This document shows, one piece after another, positions 11,990 through 24,164 of a stretch of DNA of 64,000 nucleotides. The position numbers and the translations under genes were made by a program. A model generated the notes under the pieces. The model saw only the letters and a list, made by a program, of their open reading frames with translations, had not been told where the DNA came from and ran no database searches. How positions within the stretch are numbered: position 1 is the stretch's first letter; each line of letters opens with the position of its first letter. Origin of the DNA: Jacaranda mimosifolia. Its lineage: Eukaryota; Streptophyta; Magnoliopsida; Lamiales; Bignoniaceae. The stretch covers positions 32,592,501 to 32,656,500 of the forward strand of contig CM032117.1 of NCBI GenBank assembly GCA_018894105.1, read 5' to 3'.

Positions 11990-12542
11990 ATATGGATCTA
12001 TAGAAATAGATCAAAGAAGATGCTAGGGCTCTCCTAATCAACGTAAATTGACAAGATGCTAAAGAGGTTTAGTATGGAGGAATCCAAGAGGGGATACCTC
12101 CCAATGGAACATGGCATTCATCTTTCCAAGTCTTTGGCTCCAAATGACCGAGGAGGAGAGAAAAAGAATGTCTTTATGCATCTGCTATTGGAAGTATAAT
12201 ATATGTCATTTAATGTACAAGACCAGATGTAGCACACGCTCTAAGTATCACGAGCCGCTACCAATCCAATCCCAATAAGAGTCATTAGAAAGCCATGAAA
12301 ATGATCCTTAAGTATTTGAGAAGAACTAAGGATTTGTTTCTAGCGTACGATAATGGAGATTTGAAGCTTGAATGGCTTTTGGATTCTAGTTTCCAATCTA
12401 ATGAAGATAACCTTAAATCCACTTAAAGATTTATATTTTATCTCAATGGCACCGCGGTGAGTTGGAAGAGTTCCAAACAAGACACCACGACCGATTTGAC
12501 CATTGAGGTGGAATACATTGCAGTGTCGGACACTACAAAGGA
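11990..12542 (+). pseudogene. Element A: RT C-terminus and RNase H, RT core deleted
   Basis: Just after the integrase tail the sequence jumps to a segment equal to the last part of RT in C (YRDRSKKMLGL...TYIDKILKRFSMEES). The whole catalytic RT with DVKTTFLNG and YVDD is missing. Downstream come RNase H pieces (LKYLRRTKDLFL, SWKSSKQDTT, VEYIA) in several frames up to the transposon insertion at 12543. Without RT this copy could never move on its own. Confidence 0.8.
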
Positions 12543-14086
12543 GAAGTAGTCTATGGTGCATTCATGATTATACATACATCATGTGAGGTATGTATAAATG
12601 TATTTAATTTGAACCGTTGGATTTAAATTGTGAAATCATAACCTTTCTTTTCGATGATTAGTTGGCAACATAATAAAGCACATTTAACCTTCTACATGTA
12701 CAAGCAATTGATAGTGAATTTGCTTGTATGTTGATGGTGCATTATAATAAAATAATTGCTACCAATAATAAATTTTTATTTATTTTGAGCTCCATCCCAC
12801 TAAATGGCTCCATATATATTTTGAGCCTATTAAATTGAATTTTACTTTAAATGCCTTTTCATTATTAATCCCAAAAAATATAGGATCGGCATATTTTATT
12901 TGTTATCCGTCTATGTATTATCTTTTAATTTCAATTCATATTATATTTTAATATCATTGAATGTATTTTTATTTTTAAATCAATGATAAATTGATTGAAT
13001 TTTCAATAGAAATGTCAAATAATTACATATGATATACATTAATATACTTAAAAAATTATGTTAGCAAGTTATTTTAGGAAATGTACCAGAATTTATTCTT
13101 AATCAAAATTCTTCAAATCAATTCAAAATTCTAGGTATATTATTATAATACTTTGTATTAATATGTTGGCTAACATGAATCCATATTTATATTTTAATAT
13201 TATTTAGAGAATTTATTTTTGTATTAGATAAATTTTAGGAATAAAAAATTAAATAATAAATGATAAAATTGCTCTTTATTAAAACTATACTAAAAAAATA
13301 TATATATATACATGTACATATATAAATATGCATATATATATGTATGTATATTATATATTATATATACATAGGTACATATATATTTATAAATATAACCCTA
13401 CCCATGACCCCCCAAATCCTGGCAGACTACGAAAGTGTGGGTGGGTGGGTGGGGGGGGGGGTAATGGTGGGGTGGTAGGAAGTTTTTTTTTTTTTTTGGT
13501 TTTTTTTTCTATTAATTAATTTATTTACTTTTTGATGAAAATAAATTTAATTAAGTTAAATATATTTATTTATTAATATTATTAAGCATGTAACTAAAAT
13601 TATTAAAATTGGATAATCTGAAATAATAAATATAATTTTTTCTTGTTTTGATTTTTTTTACTTATTAACTAAATTTAGTTAAATTATTTTAAATATGTCT
13701 ATCTAATATTATTGAGTATACAAGTTAAAATTATATTGCAGAACGATAGTTTTAGATTCTTCTATTTTTTTAATTTTAGATCTTAATTAAATTTATTCAT
13801 ATTATTTTGGACATATTTATTATTTAACATTATAAAGTATATAATTCAAATTTTTTAAAAATTATATTATTTAAGCTAATTGTTTTTTATTTTTATTTTT
13901 AATTTTTTAATTTTAATTTTATTTTGGAACATATTTTTCCAGAATCAAATGTATTAAACATTTAAAGTGCAAAACAATGACTTGTTGTGAAATTAATGAC
14001 GACTTGTTGTAAAAAATATATGTCATTTAATTTGAGGATACCTCATATGAGTGAAGTACAATGCTACCTCACCGTAGACATACCCA
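12543..14086. mobile_element. TIR transposon-like insertion in RNase H of element A
   Basis: This 1.54 kb AT-rich block splits the RNase H frame of A between VEYIA...TTKE and GVWMKNF. The ends are imperfect inverted repeats: GAAGTAGTCTATGGTG at the left against GGGTATGTCTACGGTG reading inward from the right. The flanks ACAAAGGA (12535-12542) and ACAAAGAA (14087-14094) look like an 8-bp duplication with one mismatch; a 9-bp reading is possible. hAT or Mutator type cannot be separated. There is no transposase. The interior has (TA)n tracts, a G-run block and poly-T near 13295-13510. Confidence 0.65.
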
Positions 14087-14200
14087 ACAAAGAAAGGTGT
14101 TTGGATGAAAAACTTTATCCAATAGCTGGATATAGTGCCTAGCGTGCAACAGCTAGTAGTTGTCTATTGAGACAACAAAGGAGCCATTGTGCAAGCAATG
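14087..14200 (+). pseudogene. Element A RNase H, middle piece
   Basis: Codons resembling GVWMKNFIQ and VVVYCDNKGAIVQA continue the RNase H domain after the transposon at 12543-14086. They stop exactly where the LTR of element B begins at 14201. The DNKGA motif is the conserved RNase H segment also seen in C (CDNNGA). Confidence 0.78.
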
Positions 14201-16405
14201 TGAAAGACGGTGTAAGCCAAGGATGCAATTTAAAACATTTTAAATCTGAAAATAACTTGAATTACACCTCCACAAGGATCTAAATTCATGCCTATAAAAT
14301 GGATCAAGGTCAGATAATTACCTCTCAGGAAAAATCCAGCCAAACTTGAAGATGTGCTTTATTTCCCGAAAGCAGATTGCTTCTGGCGCAGCAAGGTGTG
14401 ATCAACTTTTGATCAGGTAAATCACCTCTGATTTGATCCAAATCTGGACCAAAATTTCGCCAACTCCTTGGAAAATGTCCAATAAAAAATTCAGCCCCAA
14501 ATAATTTCAGCAGGGCATAGAACAGAGTCCAGAAAATCACTGCTGGAATAGAGGATCACCAAAAACAAGCAATCCAAATGTTTTGTCTCTAATGTGAAAG
14601 TTCACCCACCAATGGACAATCCTTTTCTTCCTAGTTCAGCTGGAAAAAACTAAGAAGAAAGCAAGAGGAAGATGAAGGCCGAAAAGTGAGGGAGGGAGGT
14701 GAAGAAGGTGTGAGCCTCAACTCATGAGAGAATCACAAAATTGGGAAATTTGGATCTAATAATTAGATCTTAATGCTTGCAAAAACCTTGTGTTGGCCGC
14801 CCCCCTCTATATATAGATATAGAGGGAGGATGGTGTGATGCCAAGGTGGCATCACACCTTCCTCAAGGAGGGGGCGTCACATGTCATGCCAACTTGCAAG
14901 CAAGTTGCAAGTTGCATGTGAATTTCTTGTGAATTTGAATTTCATTTGGAGTCTTCGTTTCATCTTATAAAATATTATCCAAATAAATTCTAATTCCACA
15001 CCAAATGAACCCTTCATTTGAGTTTTTCCTCCAAAATTATTTCTTCACTTTAATTTAATTAAACTTTGACTTAACAACTCTTTAAGGTAGTAATTGTTAA
15101 CTTAACTCTTTAAGTTAACTTGACTAATTAAATTAACCAATAATTTAATTGGTCTTAATTTAACTCCTCAAATTAATTAGATCAATTTAATAATTAAATT
15201 GATCAAGTTAACAATTAAATTGATCAAGCCAAAATGAATAAAAATTGCATCAACTGTAACCCTCAATTTTCTATCACTAGGAATCTTTCTGACATTTAGA
15301 AAATTCCCTTCATGAAGTAGGATTTTCAATTGGCTTTTGTGTGTGATCCATTAGGTTCTACCGTTCATTGGACATGGGCTTACAACTTTGTGACTTTAGA
15401 ATATCAAAAATTCTTATTAGTTTAAACTCCTTTAAACTAATCGACTTAATTCAATTAATCTCTATTAATTGAAGAGTAACAAATTTTCATGGTCGATGTC
15501 CAACCTTAGAGCCCAAGAATTGGCCGAATAAATGCTTTTGGTGAACCATTCTAGCTCTATGCGTACGATGCAAATATGGTCATTCTGTCTCCTATCTCTA
15601 TGAAAGAGGCCTAAGGTAGGATATTTGTCGGCTCCCTAATAGCCTCGATATTATGCATCTATTCTCAATGTTCGATTCTACTTTATGACTTCATCTTTGG
15701 AAAACTCTTTTCCAAATTGTCATACTGACTTGGCCAAGGACTCCTTGGAATCAATCATTATATAACACATAGGAGATGTACTCGCCCTTCACAAAGACGA
15801 GGAGTCGGATCCCATCTTGAATCTTATAAACCTCAATGTCTGAGTAGCTCATACCCAATCACAACCCAAACGGCCCGCTAGGTGACTAGGGATGAGTTAA
15901 AGTATGAGGACCTAAACATAAAGTTACAATGGATTCTCAGGTTAAAGGACTAATTATATGCACTATCGTAAGCTGGAGAACTTGCCACTACGGTTACCTA
16001 GTGGATTCTCTGGGTAGGCCTCTAATGCCTTGTTCTCTAACAAACACCCATTAACATGCACCCATATCTCATATAGTTTGCTCATGGAACGGAGCAACAT
16101 CCAACCCTTGGATTAATGCATCGTTAGTGTAAGTCTATCCAATTCTTAGATGCCATGTCTCATAAGATTCTATGCTTAGGATATTTAAGATCACGACCGT
16201 GTAAGACTTGTTCCATGATCACGACCTAGTGTGTGACCAAGTCTCGTAGTCTTGTGTGATATAAGGGCTTCAATCAAATACCAGTGAAAAAATATAAGTA
16301 TAAGATGAAATGACCATTTATAAAGAATGTCACTCAATCAAGATTGTATCACTAGTGAAATAGTTTACATGCCAATCTTATTGGCTGCAGGGTACTATTC
16401 CAACA
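14201..16405 (-). mobile_element. Element B 3' LTR (2205 bp)
   Basis: It starts with TGAAAGACGGTGTAAGCC and ends with TACTATTCCAACA, so in sense orientation it reads TGTTGGAATAGTA...CTTTCA. It matches 23264 onward over about 900 bp. An inverted repeat spans the TATA box at 14803-14826. The long LTR (about 2.2 kb) is characteristic of this family in the window. Confidence 0.88.
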
Positions 16406-16420
16406 ATCTCCCACTTGCCT
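16406..16420 (-). other. Element B polypurine tract
   Basis: The minus strand reads AGGCAAGTGGGAGAT directly before TGTTGGAATAGTACC. The same purine tract abuts the LTR starts in A, C, D and E. Confidence 0.75.
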
Positions 16421-16599
16421 TGAAGCCAATACCCCATAGTCTTAGGACCCATCTTCACAAGATGTCCTTCAAAGACCTTTTGCTTTTAGGGGTTAGATCT
16501 GTGGTTCTACTATATTTTCTTCTGATGGAATATATTCCACTCGGATGTTGCCTCTATCAAATGATAACACCTCAAAATGTGCTTGGAACGCTTGATGAG

Positions 16600-17927
16600 A
16601 TCTCGGCTTAAGTCCAAAGTTGTCTTCAAAAGACAGTCTTAGGCTCTTGCATGCTAGGCACTTTATCCAACTCTTGGATAAAGTTTTTGATCCAAACTAC
16701 TTCCATTTGCAGCTTCTAAAGCCGCAATATATTCCACCTCAGTGATGGAATCGACTGTGGTATCTTGTTTGGAACTCTTCCAACTAACCACACCGCCATT
16801 GAGGCAAAATATAAATCCATAAGTGGATATTAGGTCATCTGCATCGGATTGGAAACTTGAATTCGAAAACCCTTCGGGTTTCAATTGTCTATTGCCGTAT
16901 ACTAAAAATATGTCCTTAGTTCTTCTTAAGTACTTAAGGATTGTTTTCACGGCCATCCAATGACATTTTTGGGATTCGATTGAAAGCAGCTCGTGACACT
17001 CAAAGCATGAGCTACATCCGATTTTGTACATTGAATTGCATACATTATGCTTCCTATAGTGAACGTATAAGGTATCCAGGACATCTTTTGTGTCTCTGCC
17101 TCAGTCTTAGGGGCCATAGACTTGGAGAGACGAATACCATGTCCCATGGAAAGGAATCCCTCCTTAGATTATTCCATACTAAACCGCTTTAGTATTTTGT
17201 TAATGTATAGGGATTAGGATAGCCTTAGCATCCTCTTTGATTTATCTCTATGATAAGTATTCCTAATACGTAGGATGCATTTCCCAAATTCTTCATTGAG
17301 AATTGAGTAGATAACCATGCTTTATTACACTTTAACATTCCTACCTCATTCCCAATGAGAAAGATGTCATCGACATAAAGCACAATAAACTATACACCAC
17401 TCCCACTATCCTTCATGTGCACACAAGGTTCATACACATTTTTTATAAAGTCAAATGATTTGACTATCTTATCAAAATGTATGTTCCAAGTTCGGGACAC
17501 CTGTTTGAGTCCATAAATGGATCTTTTAAGTTTGCAAACTTTTTGCTCACTCCCTTTGGATATAAAGCCTTGTGGTTGCTACATATAGATTTCTTCTTCA
17601 ATGTTTTCATTGAGGAAAACGATTATCACATATCTCATAGTTATAATATGCAGCTATGGCAAGTAAAATTCGAATAGACTTAGGCATTGTGATCGGTGCA
17701 AAGGTTTCAGTCGCGCCTTAAAGGTCATTAGCTCTCCATCGACTCTTAGCTTTCGCTTATAGATCTACTTGCAACCAATGGGAGCTATTCCCTCCAGTGG
17801 ATCTACCAAAGTCCATACTTTGTTAGAGTACATGGAGTCTATTTGGGATTTCATGGCATCAAGCCTATGTCCCGAGTCTATGCCAACATAGCTTCCTCAT
17901 AGGTCTTTAGATCGATATCCAATTGGC
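16600..17927 (-). pseudogene. Element B reverse transcriptase and RNase H remnant
   Basis: Reading leftwards, the RT palm motif LYVDD is kept near 17385-17360. The connection region follows (MGHGIRLSKSMAPKTEAE, 17147-16947), then RNase H with LKYLRRTKDIFLVYGN, GFIFCLNGGVVSWKSSKQDT and TEVEYIAALEAANG (17031-16663). RT copies element RNA into cDNA and RNase H removes the RNA. Frames change several times and the RT N-terminal half (17927-17400) is only traceable in fragments. Not functional. Confidence 0.82.
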
Positions 17928-18960
17928 CTATCTCATGAAGAAATTCGAACATTTCGGGTTGCTTCTTAGAGATGGTGTGTAAGGCTCTCTACTTGTTTCC
18001 ATCGCTTGTGGGATTTGACGATCATCTTGAACTTCATCAAGTTCAACAATAATGACTTTTCTATCCAATAGAAAATTCTTTTCTAAAAAGGTGGCGTTCC
18101 TCGAGACAAACACCTTTTTTTCAAAGGGATCATAGAAATAATAACCTATAGACTCTCTAGGGTATCCCACAAACTTGCACAAGAATGATCGACCATCTAA
18201 CTTATCTCCCACTAATCGCTTGACATAAGCGGGAGACCCCCAAACCTTTAGGTAATGGTAAGAGGGTGCTTTGCCATACCATATCCCATGTGGTGTCTTT
18301 GGCACTAATTTTGAAGGTACTACATTTAGTAGCTTTGCCGCCATTTCTAAGGCGTATCCCCAAAAGAATATAGACACATTAGAGAAGCTCATCATAAAAT
18401 GTACCATGTCCAAAAGGTACAATTTCTCCTCTTGGCTACTCCAATGTGTTGGGGTGTGCCTGGTGGAGTCCATTGAGAGAGAATCCTATTATCTTTTAGA
18501 TAATCCAAGAATTTGGTACTTAATTATTCTCTTCCTCGATTCGATTGAAAAGCTTTAACAAAAATACTAAGTCCTTTTTGCTTTTCTACTTCATACCAAT
18601 ACTCTTTGAACTTTTCAAAGGTTCGGATTTGTACTTTATACGTACACGTGTCTAAATTTGAGTGTGACCATCGGTGAATATAATGAAGTAAGAATGGCCT
18701 TCTCTTACACTAACTCTTAGTGAGCCACACACATTTGTATAGATCAAATCCAAAGGACTAGTGATTTGCTCCGATTGTCCTACAAAAGGAGCATTGGTCA
18801 TTTTTCCCTTTAAACAAGACTCACAAGTAGGAAGTTCCTCAATGCCACTAACTTGTAGTGCTTTGAGAGCTTCTAATTTGTTCATCCTATTTTTAGAGAT
18901 ATGCCCAAGTCTTGCATGCCAAAGAATGACATCTTCTTCGATATCTAACTTTCTTACTTT
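17928..18960 (-). pseudogene. Element B integrase and GAG-pre-integrase remnant
   Basis: The zinc-binding segment (18885-18652) has CESCLKGKMTNAPFVGQ. The first catalytic Asp has become Asn: DLIYTNVCGSL against DLIHxDVCGPL elsewhere. The open frame 18473-17928 begins in a shifted version of the TPQHNGVAxRRN block, then is clean through GSPAYVKRLVGDKLDGRS, FVGYPRES and FVSRNATFLEKNF to the tail. It is the best preserved integrase C-terminal half of the minus-strand copies. Loss of the Asp alone would abolish strand transfer. Confidence 0.82.
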
Positions 18961-19290
18961 GTTGAATGTGCATTGGTGATGGTTGGGAATCCAAAAATGT
19001 ATAATCCTTTGTTATTAAGTGTACCATTAGCAATTAAAGAACCCATTCTTTAATAGCTTCAATCTCCTATTTGATATAGAAGGATCAAATCCTTCGCTAT
19101 CCAAAATGGGAATTGAAATATTGTTCTCAACAATATATGGTACATAATAACTAGGGTTCAATACAAGTATGGAGTTCCCTAAGTCTAACTTATCATACGC
19201 CTTTGGCTTTGGCAGCAACTCTTGCTCCTTAGCCAAGACAGTGGATCATATCCCCATCACTAAGTTTTATTCTTCTTTCTATTATTTGTA
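18961..19290 (-). pseudogene. Element B protease and linker remnant
   Basis: The open frame 19236-19027 reads MAKEQELLPKPKAYDKLDLG, then NSILVLNPSYYVPYIVENN and ISIPILDSEGFDPSISN. This matches the protease C-terminal and linker region of C (28467-28829), where the same IISISILDSEGFDLSISN occurs. The active-site DTxC segment lies upstream in broken sequence near 19330-19290. The odd first 15 residues are probably a frameshift. Confidence 0.7.
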
Positions 19291-19804
19291 ACCACTTACA
19301 AAGATAAGAACCACACGCGATATCATATATCCATAGGAAGAATTTATCCTAAAATTCACTTCAATAAAGTACATATCCTTCTCAAGGATTACAACGTATT
19401 CCTTGCAATCCAAGCCTAATCATCTTTAGACCGTAGTCGATGAAATATGACTTCTCATTCATCCTAGTTTGAAAATTCTCCTTTGACAACATGAACTTCT
19501 CATACCTTCTTTGCCTTACAACTCTTGTAAACTCAAACCAAGCTACTATTCATGTGTCCTTGAGGTTTTTGAAGTTCATAGATGCTAAAATAAGACTATA
19601 GGATAGGACAATCTTCAACCCAATTCGTGAACATATCACGTGTCTCTTATCTACTTTAATCCCCATGGGATAAGGAGCAACATGATATAGGACACCTATC
19701 CGTTTCTAGGAATCTAGAATAATTTTGAGGTTAAGTCAATCATGGAAGTTTGGCCCGATTGGTTTATTGGTTTCCAAAATAACGTTGAGTGGATTATTAG
19801 CCAT
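19291..19804 (-). pseudogene. Element B gag remnant
   Basis: Gag starts at 19804 with MANNPLNVILETNKPIGPN, matching the family start. The following sequence has frameshifts, though stretches recur in D and F (the LxxLDVVMGNDL-like and hydrophobic capsid segments). At about 510 bp it is short compared with C (about 750 bp), so part of gag including the zinc knuckle has been deleted. Confidence 0.7.
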
Positions 19805-20105
19805 TTTGAGATTTCATAAATCATCGAAGGCAAAAAAGAGAATATAAGCATGTGATTGAATATTGATATTTGAAAAAATGTTTATGGTCTATCAAGCATG
19901 TTTTTATCCCACTATTTTATCAAATTCTTCACCCCCTAGAAGAATTCGAGAAATCATATTTTCTAGTGAGAATCAAGACTCCAAGGACTTGGAAGTGGAC
20001 CTTCGCGACCAAGTGTCATTCACAAACAATCGAAAGGTAAGCAACTTTTGCTAATTGCATTGTATGCAACTCTTTATATATTTTGTCTCACTTTTCATAT
20101 GGATC

Positions 20106-21558
20106 TAGGCTTGTAAATGGGTAGGGTATCACCCTACGCACACCCATACCATCAAATACTAAAATAAAAATACTCTATATTCTATCCTACCCTAAAATAC
20201 CTAAAGGGATGAGACCCTAACCCTACCCTACCCTATCTAACCCAAGACATATTGGGTCTAGTTTATTGGACTTATATTTTTAATAAAAATATATAATAAA
20301 AATATTATTTGGCATACGATAACAAAAAATGAAAAACTTTTTCTATATTTAATTTAATTTAATTATTAAATTTAAATTAGTTAATCTTTATTTTCAAATT
20401 TTCATTCATTAATAAAAATTTTATTAACAAAGATTTCATTAGCAAAATTAATTTTATTAACTATTTTTATAGAAAATATTTATTCCACTATTAATTTTAA
20501 TATTATTAATTTTATTAATGAAAAATGTTCAACTGTTGCTTTGCTATTCCAATTTTAAAAAAGAAATTGCTATCCCAATATAATAACTTTATTAATTTTA
20601 TTAATTTACTTTAATTTTTAGTAAAAAAAATTATTTAGTTGTTACTGTTCATTAGGGATGAGAATAGGCTAGGCCGCTCATCAGGGGCCTACGGTCTAGC
20701 CTATTTGAGGCCTAGCCCAGCCTAGCCTATTTAATAAATAGACTAGATTTAAGCTTTTAAAAAAGTCTATTTCGTTAAAAATGTTAGGTATAGGCTTTTA
20801 AAAAAGCCTATCAGGCCGGTCTATATAATTTAATTATATTATAATATATATATTTAATTATGTATAATACTTATATAATTACTTTTATATTTATATTAAT
20901 TAATTTTAATAATTTTATATATTTATATATTATGTTCTTAATTAATACACAATCATTTTATTTCAATTTTTTTGTTTAACTTATAATAATATTTGTTTAT
21001 GATTCTCTTTGTTGAGCTAAGTGTATTATAATCGCCAATTACTTTTGATTGATATAAATTATAGAATTTTTATAGGCCTATCAAAGTTTTAAGCCTATTA
21101 AAAGTCTGAACCTATATAAAATTTAAGCCTAATTAAAATAGGCCTTTTCAGGTCAGGCCTTTGCTTTGAAAAAATCTAAGGAGGCTAGGCTAGTCTTTAA
21201 AAAAAGCCTATGTCAGGTAATAGACTAGGCTTAGGCTTACAAAATATGAAATAGGCTTGGCATATTTACAGCAAAGCCTAGCCTAGCCTAGCCTATTCTC
21301 GCCCCTACTATTCATTCACATATTTGTAATTTTTATATATAAAATATTTATCATTAATATACATTTAATTTTGGTATAGACAATTTTCAAGTTCATATAT
21401 TAAATTTAAGTATAAAGTAATGGGTAATTTATGGGTGTGGGTACATGAGTAATTTATAGGTATAGATCCTATCCATACCCATTATATTATCTTTAATAGG
21501 TATGGGTATGATATTTTGGGCCTGGGGTAGGGTAATACCCTACCCATTTACAGGCCTA
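20106..21558. mobile_element. hAT-like element with long terminal inverted repeats
   Basis: The left end TAGGCTTGTAAATGGGTAGG and the right end, TAGGCCTGTAAATGGGTAGG when read inward, are nearly perfect inverted repeats that extend over a GGGTAT-containing region. Comparison with the uninterrupted leaders in D (34550) and F (49495) shows these 1453 bases are extra. No clear 8-bp duplication remains: flanks are TATGGATC and CCACAACT. It contains no transposase and hosts the MITE at 20653-21307. Confidence 0.78.
20653..21307. mobile_element. hAT MITE, 655 bp, nested
   Basis: Its ends are TAGGGATGAGAATAGGC and, inward from the right, TAGGGGCGAGAATAGGC. Flanks CTGTTCAT (20645-20652) and CTATTCAT (21308-21315) form an 8-bp duplication with one mismatch. 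Many AGGCTAGGC / GCCTAGCC words occupy the subterminal regions. No coding sequence. It is the innermost of four layers: MITE in hAT-like element in copia B in copia A. Confidence 0.9.
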
Positions 21559-23248
21559 CCACAACTCGTGCGACATCTACATTACTAAGTGCTAAGCCGA
21601 ACTTATCAATCAAACTTTAATTCAAGACCGCTCCACGACATCTCCTGTGACTAAGTGCCAATGCATGGGAAGCCTTAATTCAAAGGTGCATCGTATGCTA
21701 AGTATATGCTCATAGCTTTCCTCCTAAGTGTGACCCCTGTGGCCGAGTGCCATCGCACAAAATTGCTAGCATCATCATGACATATACTATTGGTAAAAGG
21801 CATGGATTAATTAAAACTCATTTTAATTTGTATCCATTTTAACTTAATATTTTGAAGCACTTGGACATTCTAATTGGAGGGATTTTAACTTGCTTGCTAA
21901 AATCTCACTAATTTTATCTTCTTATTTAGGTTTTTTATATCCTAATCCATGCATTACATATATTAATAGGATATGAAAAGCATAAATAAGTAAATGCGTC
22001 TAGCATGCTCCTAAGGTGGGATGACCATGAGCCTAACCAAGTGATGTACTTAGACGCATAAGTGCACCACTTAGTTGATTTTAAGTGGATTGATTAATCT
22101 AGCTATTACATGAGTATATCCCCATACATTCATGGGTCTTCATGTCTCAAATGGCCTTCTTTGCTCCTTGCAACTTTTACAAGAGAAAGAAATCCTCACT
22201 CCTAGTGATTCTACTTTCATAACAATTACAAGATAGAAATTAAGAGGCATGCAAACCCTAATTTAATACAACCCTTTCCAACAACTTGAAACAAATAAAA
22301 TCAATATTAAAGGCTCATGATCATCCCCATTCATTCATCATCCGTTCAACACTTAAATGAACAATAAATAAATCTAGAATTGACATTCAATTCCAACAAT
22401 TAAATGCTTATCTCATAAACAATTAATTGGTCAAGCAAAAATAAGCATAACATTTATGCATCTCATTTTTGCACAAAATTGGAGATTAACTTGAACAAGT
22501 TTCTAAAAGCAATAAAAAATGTCAAACATAATTTTGAGAACTTTCACAGCACTTCTGCACCTATATAGCATGATTTGAATCATTTTTGGTCACTTAAGGA
22601 ACACAAAAATAGACTCAAAACTCATCCCAACATGAACTTGGTCGCTGCTACTCGGGCTGTGCAGATGGCTGGGCGGCAGGTGTGCCCGCTGCCCTGCCTG
22701 TGTGCTGCCACGGTGCGGCAGCACCCTTATTTTGGGGTTGGGGCTGAGTCAAGCCATTTTTGGCTCAACTTTTGTGTGCAAAAAATTTTATGACACATCC
22801 TAAACATCAAACCACACATTATAGATAAAATTCTAGATTTAAAACACCTTTCAAAAATGGAATTTCAAGTGCTCAATCATGCTTCATGCTTCAAACTTCA
22901 AGTTCAAGTAAGAATCACATTCTTCAAAAACCTCCAATAATCTCCGATCATATTGGATCTAAAAATGACCAAAACACCTTAAGGACAAATTTAGCATTCT
23001 ATATCAACATATAATATCATCCAATGCTAAATCAAAATTTAACATTAGCTAATCATGAATCAAATTACACTAACATATGAATTAACAATTAAAACACATA
23101 TTAGCATAATATCTATTTATCATCAAAGGAGCCACAAGCATCATCATTCAAACACTTTAGTCCATCACATAGATCAAGTATTTGAAGATCTAGATCAATT
23201 CATCACATGAATCAATCAAAATAAAATCCAAATTGTAGCATGAATTAA

Positions 23249-23261
23249 GGCTCTGATAACA
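23249..23261 (-). other. Element B primer binding site
   Basis: The minus strand reads TGTTATCAGAGCC, one change from the initiator Met tRNA complement, two bases inside the LTR edge at 23264. Confidence 0.82.
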
Positions 23262-23263
23262 CT

Positions 23264-24164
23264 TGAAAGACAGTGTAAGCCAAGGATCCAATTTAAAACA
23301 TTTAAAAACTGAAAATAACTTGAATTACACCTCAAAAGGATCAAATTAATGCCTATAAAATGGATCAAGGTCAGATAATTACCTCTCAAGCAAAGTCCAA
23401 CAAAAACTTGAAGATGTGCTTTCTTTCCCGAAAGTAGACTGCTTCTGGCGTAGCAAGGTGTGATCAACTTTTGACTAGGCAAATCACCTCCAATTTGAGC
23501 CAAATCCGGACCAAAATTTTGCCAACTCCTTGAAAAATATCCAATAAAATTCAGCCCCAAATAATTTCGGCAAGGCAGCAAATAGAGTCCAGAAAATCAT
23601 TGCTGGAGTAGAGGATCACTAAAAACAAGCAATCCAAATGTCTTGGCCCTAATGTGAAAGTCTACACACCAATGGACAATCCTTTTTCCTCCTAGTTTAG
23701 TTGGAAAAACTAAGAAAAAATCAAGAGGAAGATGAAGGCTGAAAAGTGAAGGAGGGAGGTGAAGAAGGTGTGAAGCCTCATTTCATGAGAGAATTACAAA
23801 ATTGGAGGGAAATTTGGATCTAACAATTAGATCCTAATGCTTGCAAAAACCATGTATTGGCCGTCCCTCTCTATATCTATATATAGAGGGAGGATGGTGT
23901 GATGCCAAGGTGGCATCACACATTCCTCAAGGAGGGGGCGCCACATGTCATGCCAACTTGCAAGCAAGTTGCAAGTTGCATGTGAATTTCTTGTGAATTT
24001 GAATTTCATTTGGAGTCTTCATTTCATCTTATGAAATGTCATCCAAATAAATTCTAATTCTACACCAAATGATCCCTTCATTTGAGTTTTCCTTCCAAAA
24101 TTATTTCTTCACTTTAATTTTAATTTAATTAAACTTTGAATTAACTTTTAAGTCAACTAACAAA
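23264..24164 (-). mobile_element. Element B 5' LTR, truncated
   Basis: From TGAAAGACAGTGTAAGCC it follows the left LTR (14201 on) for about 900 bp, including the TATA-box inverted repeat (23865-23890), and then breaks off near 24164. The remaining 1.3 kb toward the LTR start is deleted, together with part of the RNase H region of host element A. Confidence 0.82.

Larger units (their letters stand above)
19805..23248 (-). other. Element B leader (with transposon insert)
   Basis: Without the insert at 20106-21558, the distance from primer site to gag is about 2.0 kb, as in D, unusually long for a copia leader. It is AT-rich except for a GC-rich island at about 22640-22745. The palindromic CACGACTCGTG motifs seen in D are present here only in worn form (for example near 21563). 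No reading frame is conserved between copies. Confidence 0.65.
14201..24164 (-). mobile_element. Copia element B, nested in A
   Basis: Minus-strand copia element with 3' LTR 14201-16405, internal region to 23248, primer site 23249-23261 and a truncated 5' LTR from 23264 to about 24164. A deletion at the right edge removed about 1.3 kb of the 5' LTR plus part of the host element A, so the target duplication cannot be checked. Its leader was later hit by a hAT-like element that itself carries a hAT MITE. Confidence 0.85.

Noticed and set aside
13290..13400. TA-rich palindromic stretch as an origin or promoter
   Set aside because: It is a simple-sequence tract inside a transposon-like insert.
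20150..20260. Telomere-like ACCCTAACCCTACCCTACCC
   Set aside because: Irregular CCCTA words are part of the subterminal repeats of the hAT-like element, not a TTTAGGG array.
20106..21558. Helitron, because no target duplication is seen
   Set aside because: Near-perfect long terminal inverted repeats are not a Helitron feature; an eroded hAT-type duplication is more likely.
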